A DNA stretch of 64,000 bases, from positions 284,532 to 348,531 of the forward strand of contig NZ_QOCH01000003.1 in the NCBI RefSeq assembly GCF_003318275.1, read 5' to 3'. The stretch is from Marinobacter sp. F3R11 (GTDB lineage: Bacteria > Pseudomonadota > Gammaproteobacteria > Pseudomonadales > Oleiphilaceae). Within the stretch, counting starts at the first letter, position 1; every line of letters begins with the position of its first letter. Positions 18,186 through 26,002 of this stretch are shown here, piece by piece. The notes beneath the pieces were generated by a model. It did no database searches, had not been told where the DNA came from, and worked only from the letters and a program-made list of their open reading frames with translations. The translations under genes and the position numbers were made by a program.

Positions 18186-18850
18186 CAGCGCCCGGCCTCA
18201 TAGTCCAGAGGATCCGCAAGACCATTTTCAGCAAAGGCTTCAAGCCGCTCAACGCAAGAACCGCAAAGCCCGCAGGCTTTCTCCCGCCCGTTGTAGCAGG
18301 TCCAGCTATTAGCGTAGTCCAGCCCGAGCTTCAGACCTTCAGCCAGAATTTCACCTTTGCTCATATGCATAAACGGTGCTTCGATACCCACAGGTTCATA
18401 ATTCGCTATCCTGCACACGGCATCCATTTTTTCTACGAACTCCGGCCGGCAGTCAGGATAGATAGCGTGATCGCCACCATGGGCCCCATACCACACCGCT
18501 CCGGCGCTTACGGTTACAGCATAACCTGTGGCCAGGGAAAGCAGGATCATATTCCGATTGGGCACTACCGTGGACTTCATACTTTCTTCTTCGTAGTGGC
18601 CCTCAGGAATATCTTCGCCGAAGGTCAGAGAAGATCCGGCCATAACATCACCCATGGCCCGAATATCAATAACCTTGTGGGGAATATTGAGGCCTGAGCA
18701 AACGGAACGGGCGACATCCAGTTCACGGACATGCCGCTGACCGTAATTGAAGGACAACGCATGCACGCGCAAACCCCGGGCACGAGCCCGGTGCAGCAGG
18801 GTAAAAGAGTCCATACCTCCGGAATAAATTACAACAACAGTGTCAGTCAT
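18185..18850 (-). CDS. queC: 7-cyano-7-deazaguanine (preQ0) synthase
   Basis: 221-aa PP-loop ATP pyrophosphatase that converts the QueE product to preQ0. The nucleotide motif [10 protein letters not shown] is near the N terminus. The C-terminal zinc site is [18 protein letters not shown] 18850 is used because GGAG lies 6 bases upstream; longer forms lack support. It forms a two-gene operon with queE. No preQ1 riboswitch was recognised upstream. Confidence 0.95.
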   Translation of the reverse strand: MTDTVVVIYSGGMDSFTLLHRARARGLRVHALSFNYGQRHVRELDVARSVCSGLNIPHKVIDIRAMGDVMAGSSLTFGEDIPEGHYEEESMKSTVVPNRNMILLSLATGYAVTVSAGAVWYGAHGGDHAIYPDCRPEFVEKMDAVCRIANYEPVGIEAPFMHMSKGEILAEGLKLGLDYANSWTCYNGREKACGLCGSCVERLEAFAENGLADPLDYEAGR

Positions 18851-19020
18851 GCTGGCTCCTGGAAAACGGATTAAATACCCGGCAGGCAAAGGGATAATGG
18901 GTTCTGTAAGATCCGGGCAACATAATGTGCGTATTGTAACAGTGCAAAGGCCGGTTGAGTTCGCGTCCATGAAGGCGGGCAGGTAAACTAGGCTAAAATA
19001 TCCTGAAAATCAGACCGCTA

Positions 19021-19527
19021 ATGACTACCGAAGCAAGTCCGGCATTTATTGATTTCGAAGCCTCAAGCCTCGACCTGATTGCAAGTTACCCGATTGAGGT
19101 AGGCGTATGCATGCCTGACAGGACACTGCATAGCTGGCTCATTGAACCTCACGTGCTTTGGAGAGACTGGTCAGAAAGTGCAGAACAGATTCACGGAATA
19201 GCCAGGGCAACGTTGTTTTCGGAGGGCTGTGCAGTCACCGAAGTCGCCCACCACCTGAATCAGTTATTGTCCGGGTATGTGTACTGCGATGCCTGGACGT
19301 TTGACAGTTTCTGGCTGTACCGGCTGTTCCGGGCTGCTGGTGTGAAGCCTGGATTTCAGTTGGAGTCGATCTCAGCTTTGCTGGATGCCAGACAGGTAGC
19401 GCAATGGCAATCAGCACGCCGGCAAGTCATTTCAGATCTGGGCCTGCCTGTTCACCGCGCGGCAAACGACGCCTTGATCCTGCACAAAACCTGGGAATAC
19501 GTTAGTGCTTCAGATCACGTACTCTGA
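19021..19527 (+). CDS. DnaQ-like 3'-5' exonuclease (DEDDh)
   Basis: 168 aa of RNase H/DnaQ fold. Motif ExoI is FIDFEASSL with acidic D and E. The second motif (CDAWTFDSFW) supplies the next Asp. ExoIIIe is HRAANDALIL with catalytic His and Asp. There is no polymerase or other domain, so it is a stand-alone trimming nuclease of unknown substrate. Its 3' end overlaps the convergent small membrane-protein gene by 26 bp. Confidence 0.85.
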   Translation: MTTEASPAFIDFEASSLDLIASYPIEVGVCMPDRTLHSWLIEPHVLWRDWSESAEQIHGIARATLFSEGCAVTEVAHHLNQLLSGYVYCDAWTFDSFWLYRLFRAAGVKPGFQLESISALLDARQVAQWQSARRQVISDLGLPVHRAANDALILHKTWEYVSASDHVL

Positions 19528-19741
19528 GAGCAAGAACCTCAATTCCGTCCCGAAGCGTAGATAACGTCCAGTATGTGATCAGCGCCATCAAGCCAGCACC
19601 AATAACAGTGAAGGCCAGGTCATCACCAACAACATATTCCTTTGCCAAGACCATATACATGGCCAACACGGCTATCAACAGGACTTCAACGACAAAATGA
19701 AACTGGAACTTGTTACGGGCGGATCCGGATTCGTCGGACAT
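19502..19741 (-). CDS. Small two-helix membrane protein (phosphate-starvation PsiE-like?)
   Basis: 79 aa. A short polar N terminus (MSDESGSARNKF) is followed by two hydrophobic helices (VEVLLIAVLAMYMVLA and FTVIGAGLMALITYWTL) and a basic tail ending RVRDLKH. The layout is like small PsiE-type proteins, but I cannot assign it firmly. ATG 19741 has only a weak AAGAA in front. An alternative upstream start would add an improbable 21-residue leader. Confidence 0.55.
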   Translation of the reverse strand: MSDESGSARNKFQFHFVVEVLLIAVLAMYMVLAKEYVVGDDLAFTVIGAGLMALITYWTLSTLRDGIEVLALRVRDLKH

Positions 19742-19855
19742 TTTCTTAGGTTTCAACCTCTGGGTATTTTTCAGTGTGGGTAATGGAACAGTACAAATTA
19801 TCACCCAACTAGAGCCGGCATTCTGTACGAGTTAGTGGCTACGAACTTTCCACTA

Positions 19856-19885
19856 CCGAAAAAAAACGCAGCCATACAGGCTGCG
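19856..19885 (-). terminator. Intrinsic terminator on the minus strand with no clear upstream gene
   Basis: 7-bp stem CGCAGCC/GGCTGCG with a 5-nt loop, followed on the minus strand by eight Ts. No convincing minus-strand protein gene precedes it between here and the next genes, so it may end a small RNA. On the plus strand the same hairpin sits just before an AAGGAG sequence. Confidence 0.6.
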
Positions 19886-20217
19886 TATAAAGGAGAGATC
19901 CATAAAACATCTGGCTCGCAGATGCCTGGATATGCACAACGTAAAAACACGTGACAAGAGAATTATGAGTGTGCGCCGCACATACGTCTGTACGCGTTTG
20001 CCGAAGCTCCCGGGCTATTGCAAACACTGGGCTAACGGATACACTACCAACTTGAATGAACCAACAAAGCCGATTATGACCAGAATGATTTCACAGCACA
20101 TTACGTATGCCGCAGCGCCTTGCCCTGAAGGGCAGTTCATGCGTGCGCTGGAAAAAGATATCTAACGGCTTTCGGTCAGTTCCCGGGAGCCTTTTTGCAA
20201 CCGGGTCAGCATCTCCA
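19886..20217 (+). other. Unassigned stretch with a possible small gene (19965-20165)
   Basis: No recognised gene. A plus-strand reading frame runs to TAA 20163-20165. ATG 19965 gives 66 aa (MSVRRTYVCTRLPKL...RALEKDI) and ATG 19932 gives 77 aa. The only good SD (AAGGAG, ~19889-19895) points at an ATA codon at 19902 in the same frame. An intrinsic terminator follows at 20218-20255. This could be a small unknown protein or a non-coding RNA; I cannot decide. Confidence 0.3.
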
Positions 20218-20255
20218 AAAACCCCGGTTGCTCTTGGCTCCGGGGTTTTGTTTTT
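20218..20255 (+). terminator. Intrinsic terminator
   Basis: 10-bp stem AAAACCCCGG/CCGGGGTTTT with a 12-nt loop, then GTTTTT. It ends whatever is transcribed from 19.9-20.2 kb. It may alternatively act as an attenuator in the leader of the gene at 20284, whose SD lies 17 bases further on. Confidence 0.75.
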
Positions 20256-20283
20256 GCCGTCGATAAACGACAAGGGGATAGCC

Positions 20284-20556
20284 ATGAAAAAGCAAGCGAC
20301 AACACGCGCTGCAAACCAGCCACTGAACAACCGGCCCGGGCCGATACGCCGGCCAGAAAAGCTACCGTTGCTGGATGCCATCTGCAAAAAACTGAACCAG
20401 CGCGTTAACCTTGATGACGAGCAAAGAGTACTTGGCGTATATGAGCGGGGCTGGATCTTCAACGGCGTACTGGCCACACTCGGTACTGCTGAAGCCCGCT
20501 ATGTTCGCGCTCTGGCTACCCGCCATAACTCCTGGATTGCACGTCAGGTGGCATAA
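20284..20556 (+). CDS. Hypothetical protein, 90 aa
   Basis: Not recognised. The N terminus is basic and probably disordered (MKKQATTRAANQPLNN), followed by a compact part of about 55 residues with likely helices (LLDAICKKLNQRV, EQRVLGVYERGWIFNGVLA). It has no signal peptide or TM helix. ATG 20284 has AAGGGG at 6 bases, which supports real translation. An intrinsic terminator stands just upstream, so it probably has its own promoter or is attenuated. Confidence 0.6.
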   Translation: MKKQATTRAANQPLNNRPGPIRRPEKLPLLDAICKKLNQRVNLDDEQRVLGVYERGWIFNGVLATLGTAEARYVRALATRHNSWIARQVA

Positions 20557-20610
20557 CGGAACAAGGACGCCTGAATCGGCTGATAGCGCCGGTTCAGGCC
20601 GTATGTTTCA

Positions 20611-20868
20611 TCAGCATCGCTGGGCATCAAGGTCGCAGTTCTGCAAAAAACTCTTTTTACGATCGATCATCCGCTCATAGGCTGAAATCATAACGGGTAC
20701 ATGGGGAGCCTGAGTCAGACGCAGAATCTCAATACGGCGCTCCAGCCGCTCTACTTCCGTACTGACTTGCTGATGCACGTGACTTCGCACACTATCGTGA
20801 TGATCAAGCTGGACATTCCTGTCCGTGGAAGGATGGTATTCAGGGTGTGAGTATGCGGGTTTGTTCAT
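20611..20868 (-). CDS. Hypothetical protein, 85 aa, His-rich then coiled coil
   Basis: Not recognised. Residues 5-35 are rich in His (several in HPEYHPS, DHHDS, SHVHQQ), followed by an amphipathic helix (STEVERLERRIEILRL) and a basic end. It is convergent with the gene at 20284, with a 54-bp gap. ATG 20868 has a GAGAGA sequence upstream. Metal binding by the His-rich part is possible but only a guess. Confidence 0.5.
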   Translation of the reverse strand: MNKPAYSHPEYHPSTDRNVQLDHHDSVRSHVHQQVSTEVERLERRIEILRLTQAPHVPVMISAYERMIDRKKSFLQNCDLDAQRC

Positions 20869-21065
20869 TGTGTCTCTCATCCATTGAGTGGCAGCAGTTC
20901 CTTTATAAGGTTGCAGTCTGCACACTTGCCTGGCAAAGCGCAAGAAAATGACCAGAGTTTCATTTTTGCGCCATGATCACTCATCCGCACCCGACTCTCC
21001 GGGAATCCTGACGAATCCACTGCTATAGTTTCCTTTACTGTTTTTTCAAACTACCAGGATTGTTT

Positions 21066-21410
21066 ATGAGCCAGACGTCCGTTGCAGATACCCTCCGGGA
21101 ATACCTCTCCCTGCTTGAGTTACTGGACGATGCATACTGGGAAGCCTCCAGCATCCGGCACAAAGACATGCTGTACGACATCATCAGCATTTTCAGCCAG
21201 GAAGTGTCTGAGATGAACAAGCTCAGTATTCAGGACCACCACTACCCCTATGAGGTGATCACCGAGGGCATTCGACGTGTAGTGCCCAAACTTGAACGCC
21301 TGGACGAGAACCGCGAGGACGTTATTCAGCGCACGCAGACGCTGACAGATTTCAGGGATATTCTGTCATCCGTGCTCGGAATTCTTGAAGACCAGCTCAG
21401 AACCCTCTGA
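21066..21410 (+). CDS. Hypothetical helical protein, 114 aa
   Basis: Not recognised. It is acidic and predicted to be almost all helix (TLREYLSLLELLDDAYWEAS, IISIFSQEVSEMNKL, FRDILSSVLGILEDQLRTL), soluble, without signal peptide. ATG 21066 has AGGA at 6 bases; the TTG two codons earlier is less likely. The stop is 8 bases from the convergent serine-hydrolase stop. Confidence 0.65.
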   Translation: MSQTSVADTLREYLSLLELLDDAYWEASSIRHKDMLYDIISIFSQEVSEMNKLSIQDHHYPYEVITEGIRRVVPKLERLDENREDVIQRTQTLTDFRDILSSVLGILEDQLRTL

Positions 21411-21418
21411 GCCGGTTT

Positions 21419-22705
21419 TCACGCGGCCACTACAGGGCGTTCGCTCTCCGGGCGAAGAGGAAACTGACGGGCAACGGTATACACAAACCTGCCCAATGCA
21501 GGCATATGATGCCCGACAATGGGAAACCCGGTATTGAGCAGACTTACGGAGATATCCCGAGCGGCATCTGCCCAGCAGAATTTATTGATCAGCCCTACGT
21601 GTCCGAATGCATAACGACTTTTTGGCCCCCACAAACCTATCGGATTGCCCCCCAGCATCATGCCGGCACTGAAGCGCATGGGAATCATCATGGTGCGGTC
21701 AATCTGCAGAGAGCCGAATTGCTGAATCGCCCGGCGAACCGTAATCTCACTGCAGATGCGCTTGCCATTCCATAAACCACCGTTAAGCATCATCTGGAAG
21801 AAGCGCCCCATTTCTTCAGCCGTTCCGCACAGATTGCCCGCAGGAATCACGGCTTCCTGGAAGCGGGGGTCATTGGTTACCCGCTCCACTGTAGAGATAT
21901 CGCTGCCAAGCGCACGGTTTACTATCCAGGACACAGGAAAGCGCGGTGTTGGTCCTGTAGCGTAGTTGGTCGCCAGCTCATGAAGCTTTTCAGGCTGAAT
22001 ACCGTAGGTAAACCACTTCATGCCCATAGGCTGACGCAGATGCTGGTCCAGGTAATTCTCGATGGATATACCAGTAACCTTTTCCAGTACTCTCTGCAGT
22101 ACATAGCCTCCGGTTATCGCGTGATAGGCAATCTTCGCACCGTTTACCTCAACCGCTCTGGCCTCGCAGAGCAGGCCCCAGATCTCGTCCTGATTCCACA
22201 AAATATCAACAGGAGTTTCATTGGGAATAGCTGGAATTCCACCCCGGTGCGACAGAATCTGGTGGACCGTGATGGTACGCTTGCCGTTTGATGCAAACTC
22301 AGGACAGTAATAGGAAACGGGGTCCATCAGATTAACAAGACCCTGTTCCGCCAGCATGTGCATCAGCAACGCGGTAACCGCCTTGGACGCGGAAAAATAG
22401 CAGATGGGCGTGTCAGTCGTCATGGCGACTCTGGGCGTGTCCGCGCGATCATCGGGGCCATTACCGCTCGCATGGCCAATCGCTCGATGCAGAATCTGCT
22501 CCCCCCGATGCCGCACCGATATCTGAATGCCCGGGTGCACTCCAGTGCGATACAGGCTTTCCACACTTTTCCAGATGGTGTCGACCGTTCTGGCATCAAC
22601 GCCGACCGCTTCGGGCTTTTCGCCCGCAACATCACGATGCGTAACGCCAGAAAGGTCCCTTGGAACCTTGCAACTATGAAGAGCACGACGGGCTATCGGA
22701 TTCAT
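21419..22705 (-). CDS. Serine hydrolase, beta-lactamase/EstB-like fold
   Basis: 428 aa of the class-C-like beta-lactamase/esterase family. The nucleophile motif SxxK is in CYFSASKAVTALLMH. The second motif region reads YHAITGGYVLQ, and a terminal HVGLINKF may match the third. There is no clear export signal, so it is more likely an intracellular esterase than an antibiotic-resistance enzyme. ATG 22705 (AAGG 9 bases upstream) is chosen over a TTG at 22801. Confidence 0.82.
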   Translation of the reverse strand: MNPIARRALHSCKVPRDLSGVTHRDVAGEKPEAVGVDARTVDTIWKSVESLYRTGVHPGIQISVRHRGEQILHRAIGHASGNGPDDRADTPRVAMTTDTPICYFSASKAVTALLMHMLAEQGLVNLMDPVSYYCPEFASNGKRTITVHQILSHRGGIPAIPNETPVDILWNQDEIWGLLCEARAVEVNGAKIAYHAITGGYVLQRVLEKVTGISIENYLDQHLRQPMGMKWFTYGIQPEKLHELATNYATGPTPRFPVSWIVNRALGSDISTVERVTNDPRFQEAVIPAGNLCGTAEEMGRFFQMMLNGGLWNGKRICSEITVRRAIQQFGSLQIDRTMMIPMRFSAGMMLGGNPIGLWGPKSRYAFGHVGLINKFCWADAARDISVSLLNTGFPIVGHHMPALGRFVYTVARQFPLRPESERPVVAA

Positions 22706-22908
22706 CGGGGACGCCTTGGTCTTGGTGACGGTTTTATCTGCCTTCAGGCTGGCCGCGATCCGCTTCTGTGGCCGGAAACCAACCGCCTGACCCTGAAACA
22801 AAGCCTACACCGGATGCGTCACTGTGTACCAGAATGTATTGTCCGCCGGAACCGGAGTTATCATAGGCAGTATGGCATAGGACAAACCAACGATATCTGG
22901 AGCTGTTT

Positions 22909-23379
22909 ATGACACCCGGCATTAATGCGGCCATCAAAGCCGGTATTTTTCACAAGATTCACGAATACGAACATGACCCTGCGAATGCAGGTTACGGCAA
23001 TGAGGCTGCCGAAAAAATGGCGGTTGATCCTGCACGGGTGTTTAAAACCCTGGTGGTCTCTGTGGATGGAAAAGCCCTGGCTGTCGGCATAGTACCGGTC
23101 ACTGGAATGCTGAGCATGAAGCTGATGGCCAAAGCGGCCGGTGGTAAAAAAGCCACCATGGCTGATCCCCGGGAAGTCCAGCGCCGCACGGGCTATGTTA
23201 TGGGAGGCGTTAGCCCACTGGGCCAGAAGAGCCGACTGAAGACCTTTATTGATGCTTCCGCAGAGTCCTTTGAGACAATCTACGTCAGTGCCGGCCGTCG
23301 CGGACTGGAGATTGAGCTCTCACCGGCAGACCTGGCCCGGCTGACCGATGGGCAACTGGTACCAATCCAGCAGGAATAA
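22909..23379 (+). CDS. ybaK: Cys-tRNA(Pro)/Cys-tRNA(Cys) deacylase, YbaK
   Basis: 156-aa editing-domain protein that hydrolyses mischarged Cys-tRNA(Pro). Family features are VFKTLVVSVDG, the conserved Lys in KTL, GYVMGGVSPLGQK and AGRRGLEIELSPADL. GGAG lies 6 bases before ATG 22909. It is divergent from the serine hydrolase and convergent with icd, with a terminator hairpin between. Confidence 0.95.
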   Translation: MTPGINAAIKAGIFHKIHEYEHDPANAGYGNEAAEKMAVDPARVFKTLVVSVDGKALAVGIVPVTGMLSMKLMAKAAGGKKATMADPREVQRRTGYVMGGVSPLGQKSRLKTFIDASAESFETIYVSAGRRGLEIELSPADLARLTDGQLVPIQQE

Positions 23380-23401
23380 GCCGTGCCCAGATTGTAGCCA
23401 T

Positions 23402-23439
23402 AAAAAAACCCGGAGAGCCGTTATCGACTATCCGGGTTT
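23402..23439 (-). terminator. Intrinsic terminator of icd (also hairpin after ybaK)
   Basis: 9-bp stem AAACCCGGA/TCCGGGTTT with a 16-nt loop. On the minus strand it is followed by a T run (complement of 23402-23408), so it ends the icd transcript. On the plus strand only TTTC follows. Confidence 0.8.
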
Positions 23440-23482
23440 CTGCCTCAGGTGACCGAGCATATTGCCCGGTCACTACTCAGGA

Positions 23483-25726
23483 TTACTTCACCGACGCGCG
23501 GGCATCTTCCATAATCCGGTTGAGGGTTTTGCTCGGCTGCATGACTGCCTCTACCTTTTCGGCAGGTGCGTGGTAGTAACCACCGATATCCGCAGGATGG
23601 CCCTGGATAACGCTCAGTTCTTCCAGGATCTTGTCCTTGTTCTCTTCCAGTTGCGCCGACAGTTTAGTGAAGAACTCTTTCAGTTCCTTATCACTGTCCT
23701 GGCTAGCCAGCTCTTGTGCCCAGTAGCGGGCCAGATGGAAGTGGCTGCCGCGGTTATCCAGCTCACCGGTCACGCGGGACGGAGACTGGTTATTTTCCAG
23801 CAGGCGCTCAGTAGCCTTGTCCAGAGTCTGACCCAGCAGGCGAGCACGCTTGTTGTCGTGCTTCTGGCCCAGTTCATCCAGGGACACTGCAATTGCCAGA
23901 AACTCACCCAGTGAATCCCAGCGCAGGTGATTTTCCTGCAACAACTGCTGTACGTGCTTGGGCGCCGAACCACCCGCACCTGTTTCGTACAGTCCTCCAC
24001 CATTCAGCAGGGGAACAATCGACAGCATCTTGGCACTGGTACCAAGCTCCAGAATCGGGAACAGGTCGGTCAGGTAGTCACGCAACACGTTACCGGTGAC
24101 AGAAATGGTATCCAGGCCACGAATCAGGCGTTCCATGGTCCAGCGAATAGCCCGAACCGGAGACATGATGCGAATATCCAGGCCTTCCGTGTCGTGATCT
24201 TTCAGATAGGTCTTCACCTTGGTGATCATCTGCGCGTCATGAGCGCGCTCGTCATCCAGCCAGAATACAGCAGGCATGCCGGTGGCACGCGCACGGTTGA
24301 CTGCGAGCTTGACCCAATCGCGGATCGGCAGATCTTTGGTCTGGCATGCACGCCAGATATCGCCCTGCTCAACATTGTGCTCGGTCAGTACAGTACCGTC
24401 TTCGGCAATCACCCGTACAACACCGTCTTCCTGGATTTCGAATGTTTTGTCATGGGAACCATATTCTTCAGCCTTCTGTGCCATCAGGCCGACATTTGGC
24501 ACGGTACCCATGGTGGTAGGATCAAACGCTCCGTGAGTTTTACAGAAGTTGATCACTTCCTGATAAATCGTGGCATAGGTGGACTCTGGCATAACTGCCT
24601 TGGTGTCCTTGAGCTTGCCATCGCGAGCCCACATCTTGCCGGAGTTACGGATCATGGCCGGCATTGAGGCATCAACAATCACGTCGCTCGGTACATGCAG
24701 GTTGGTGATACCCTTTACGGAATCGACCATGGCGATTTCCGGACGGTGCTCGTATGTTTTGTGCAGAGCTTCCTGAATTTCTTCCTGCTTGGACTCCGGC
24801 AGCTGCTTGATTTTCTCAAGCACAGAAGACAGACCATTGTTCGGGTTCACACCAATTTCTTCAAACAGGTCGCCGTACTTGTCAAACAGCTCTTTGTAGA
24901 AAATCCTCACCGCATGACCAAACACGATCGGGTGTGAGATTTTCATCATCGTGGCTTTCACATGCAGGGAAAACATTACGCCGGTCTTTTCGCAATCCTC
25001 GATAACGTCCTCAAAGAATTTGCAAAGCGCTTTTTTACTCATGAACATGCCATCGAGCACTTCGCCTTCAAGCAGGGGCAGATCAGACTTGAGTACGGTC
25101 TGTTCGCCTTTTTTGTTCTCGAAAACGATGCGGGCGTTGGTTGCCTTATCGAGGATCAGGGATTGCTCATTTGAATAAAAATCACCACCGTGCATGTGCG
25201 CCACGTGGGTGCGTGAAGCCGGGCTCCATTCGCCCATGGTGTGGGGGTATTTGCGAGCGAAAGCTTTAACCGCAGCGGGGGCACGGCGATCAGAGTTGCC
25301 TTCTCGCAGAACCGGGTTCACAGCGCTGCCGAGTACCTTGGCGTAGCGGGCAGCAATTTCTTTTTCTTCGTCAGTTTCAGGGTTTTCCTTGTACTCAGGA
25401 AGGTTATAACCCTGACTTTTCAGTTCTTCAATAGCCGCGCGCAGCTGCGGTATGGAAGCAGAAATGTTCGGCAGTTTGATGATGTTGGCGTCCGGGTCTT
25501 TTGTGTATTCGCCCAGTTCAGTGAGAGCGTCCGGAACCCGCTGACTTTCTTCGAGGTACTCCGGGAAGGTCGCCAGAATACGAGCTGCCAGGGAAATATC
25601 GCTGGTTTCAAACTCAATGCCAGCCGGCTTGGCGTAGGTTTCCAGGATTGGAAGAAGAGACCGTGTTGCGAGTGCGGGCGCCTCGTCGGTCAGCGTGTAG
25701 ACAATCTTGGCTTTGGATGATGTCAT
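23483..25726 (-). CDS. icd: Isocitrate dehydrogenase, NADP-dependent, monomeric type
   Basis: 747-aa single-chain IDH (type II, about 740 aa in Azotobacter, Vibrio and others) of the TCA cycle, unrelated in length to the dimeric 415-aa enzyme. Recognisable stretches include [15 protein letters not shown] near residue 85 and [15 protein letters not shown] near the C terminus. ATG 25726 is preceded by GAGG at 6 bases; an 18-codon extension is unlikely. The 276-bp upstream region contains a 9-bp inverted repeat 36 bp apart, which may be an operator. Confidence 0.96.
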   Translation of the reverse strand: MTSSKAKIVYTLTDEAPALATRSLLPILETYAKPAGIEFETSDISLAARILATFPEYLEESQRVPDALTELGEYTKDPDANIIKLPNISASIPQLRAAIEELKSQGYNLPEYKENPETDEEKEIAARYAKVLGSAVNPVLREGNSDRRAPAAVKAFARKYPHTMGEWSPASRTHVAHMHGGDFYSNEQSLILDKATNARIVFENKKGEQTVLKSDLPLLEGEVLDGMFMSKKALCKFFEDVIEDCEKTGVMFSLHVKATMMKISHPIVFGHAVRIFYKELFDKYGDLFEEIGVNPNNGLSSVLEKIKQLPESKQEEIQEALHKTYEHRPEIAMVDSVKGITNLHVPSDVIVDASMPAMIRNSGKMWARDGKLKDTKAVMPESTYATIYQEVINFCKTHGAFDPTTMGTVPNVGLMAQKAEEYGSHDKTFEIQEDGVVRVIAEDGTVLTEHNVEQGDIWRACQTKDLPIRDWVKLAVNRARATGMPAVFWLDDERAHDAQMITKVKTYLKDHDTEGLDIRIMSPVRAIRWTMERLIRGLDTISVTGNVLRDYLTDLFPILELGTSAKMLSIVPLLNGGGLYETGAGGSAPKHVQQLLQENHLRWDSLGEFLAIAVSLDELGQKHDNKRARLLGQTLDKATERLLENNQSPSRVTGELDNRGSHFHLARYWAQELASQDSDKELKEFFTKLSAQLEENKDKILEELSVIQGHPADIGGYYHAPAEKVEAVMQPSKTLNRIMEDARASVK

Positions 25727-25832
25727 TTTCGTCCTCAGGCTAATAGGTGGGTTCAGGACGGCCATGGCGCGATCGGGCACCTTGTGAGCGTCTGATCTTT
25801 GCTATGACTGATTTTGGAACTTTTAATAGGCG

Positions 25833-25877
25833 TACTAAGATACCATTTTTTTTAAATATCCGGTTACGATCTTAGTA
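25833..25877. repeat. Inverted repeat TACTAAGAT ... ATCTTAGTA upstream of icd
   Basis: Two perfect 9-bp arms (25833-25841 and 25869-25877) lie 36 bp centre to centre, with an AT-rich spacer. They are 107-151 bp upstream of icd. The spacing is too long for a normal hairpin, and near-integral helical turns suggest two half-sites for a looping or tandem-bound regulator. Confidence 0.4.
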
Positions 25878-25968
25878 TAAGAACGCATTAAAATCCGCTG
25901 ATCGTCGGTGACAGGGTGATTAAAAGAGGGAAATTTACGAAACTTTCTAACATTCTGTTTCAATGTAT

Positions 25969-25994
25969 CGCGGTGGGAGCATGCCCCCACCGCG
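25969..25994 (-). repeat. 9-bp hairpin just after the acetoacetyl-CoA synthetase gene
   Basis: CGCGGTGGG/CCCACCGCG with an 8-nt loop, 9 bases past the stop of the 3HB operon. No T run follows on the minus strand, so it is not a standard terminator. It may protect the mRNA 3' end. Confidence 0.5.
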
Positions 25995-26002
25995 CCAAAA
26001 AA

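Noticed and set aside
18851..18970. preQ1 riboswitch ahead of queC
   Set aside because: No aptamer-like conserved C-rich/A-rich arrangement could be recognised.
19839..20027. Minus-strand frame of 62 codons ending near a terminator
   Set aside because: No SD, no recognisable features, and its 3' end runs through the terminator hairpin itself.
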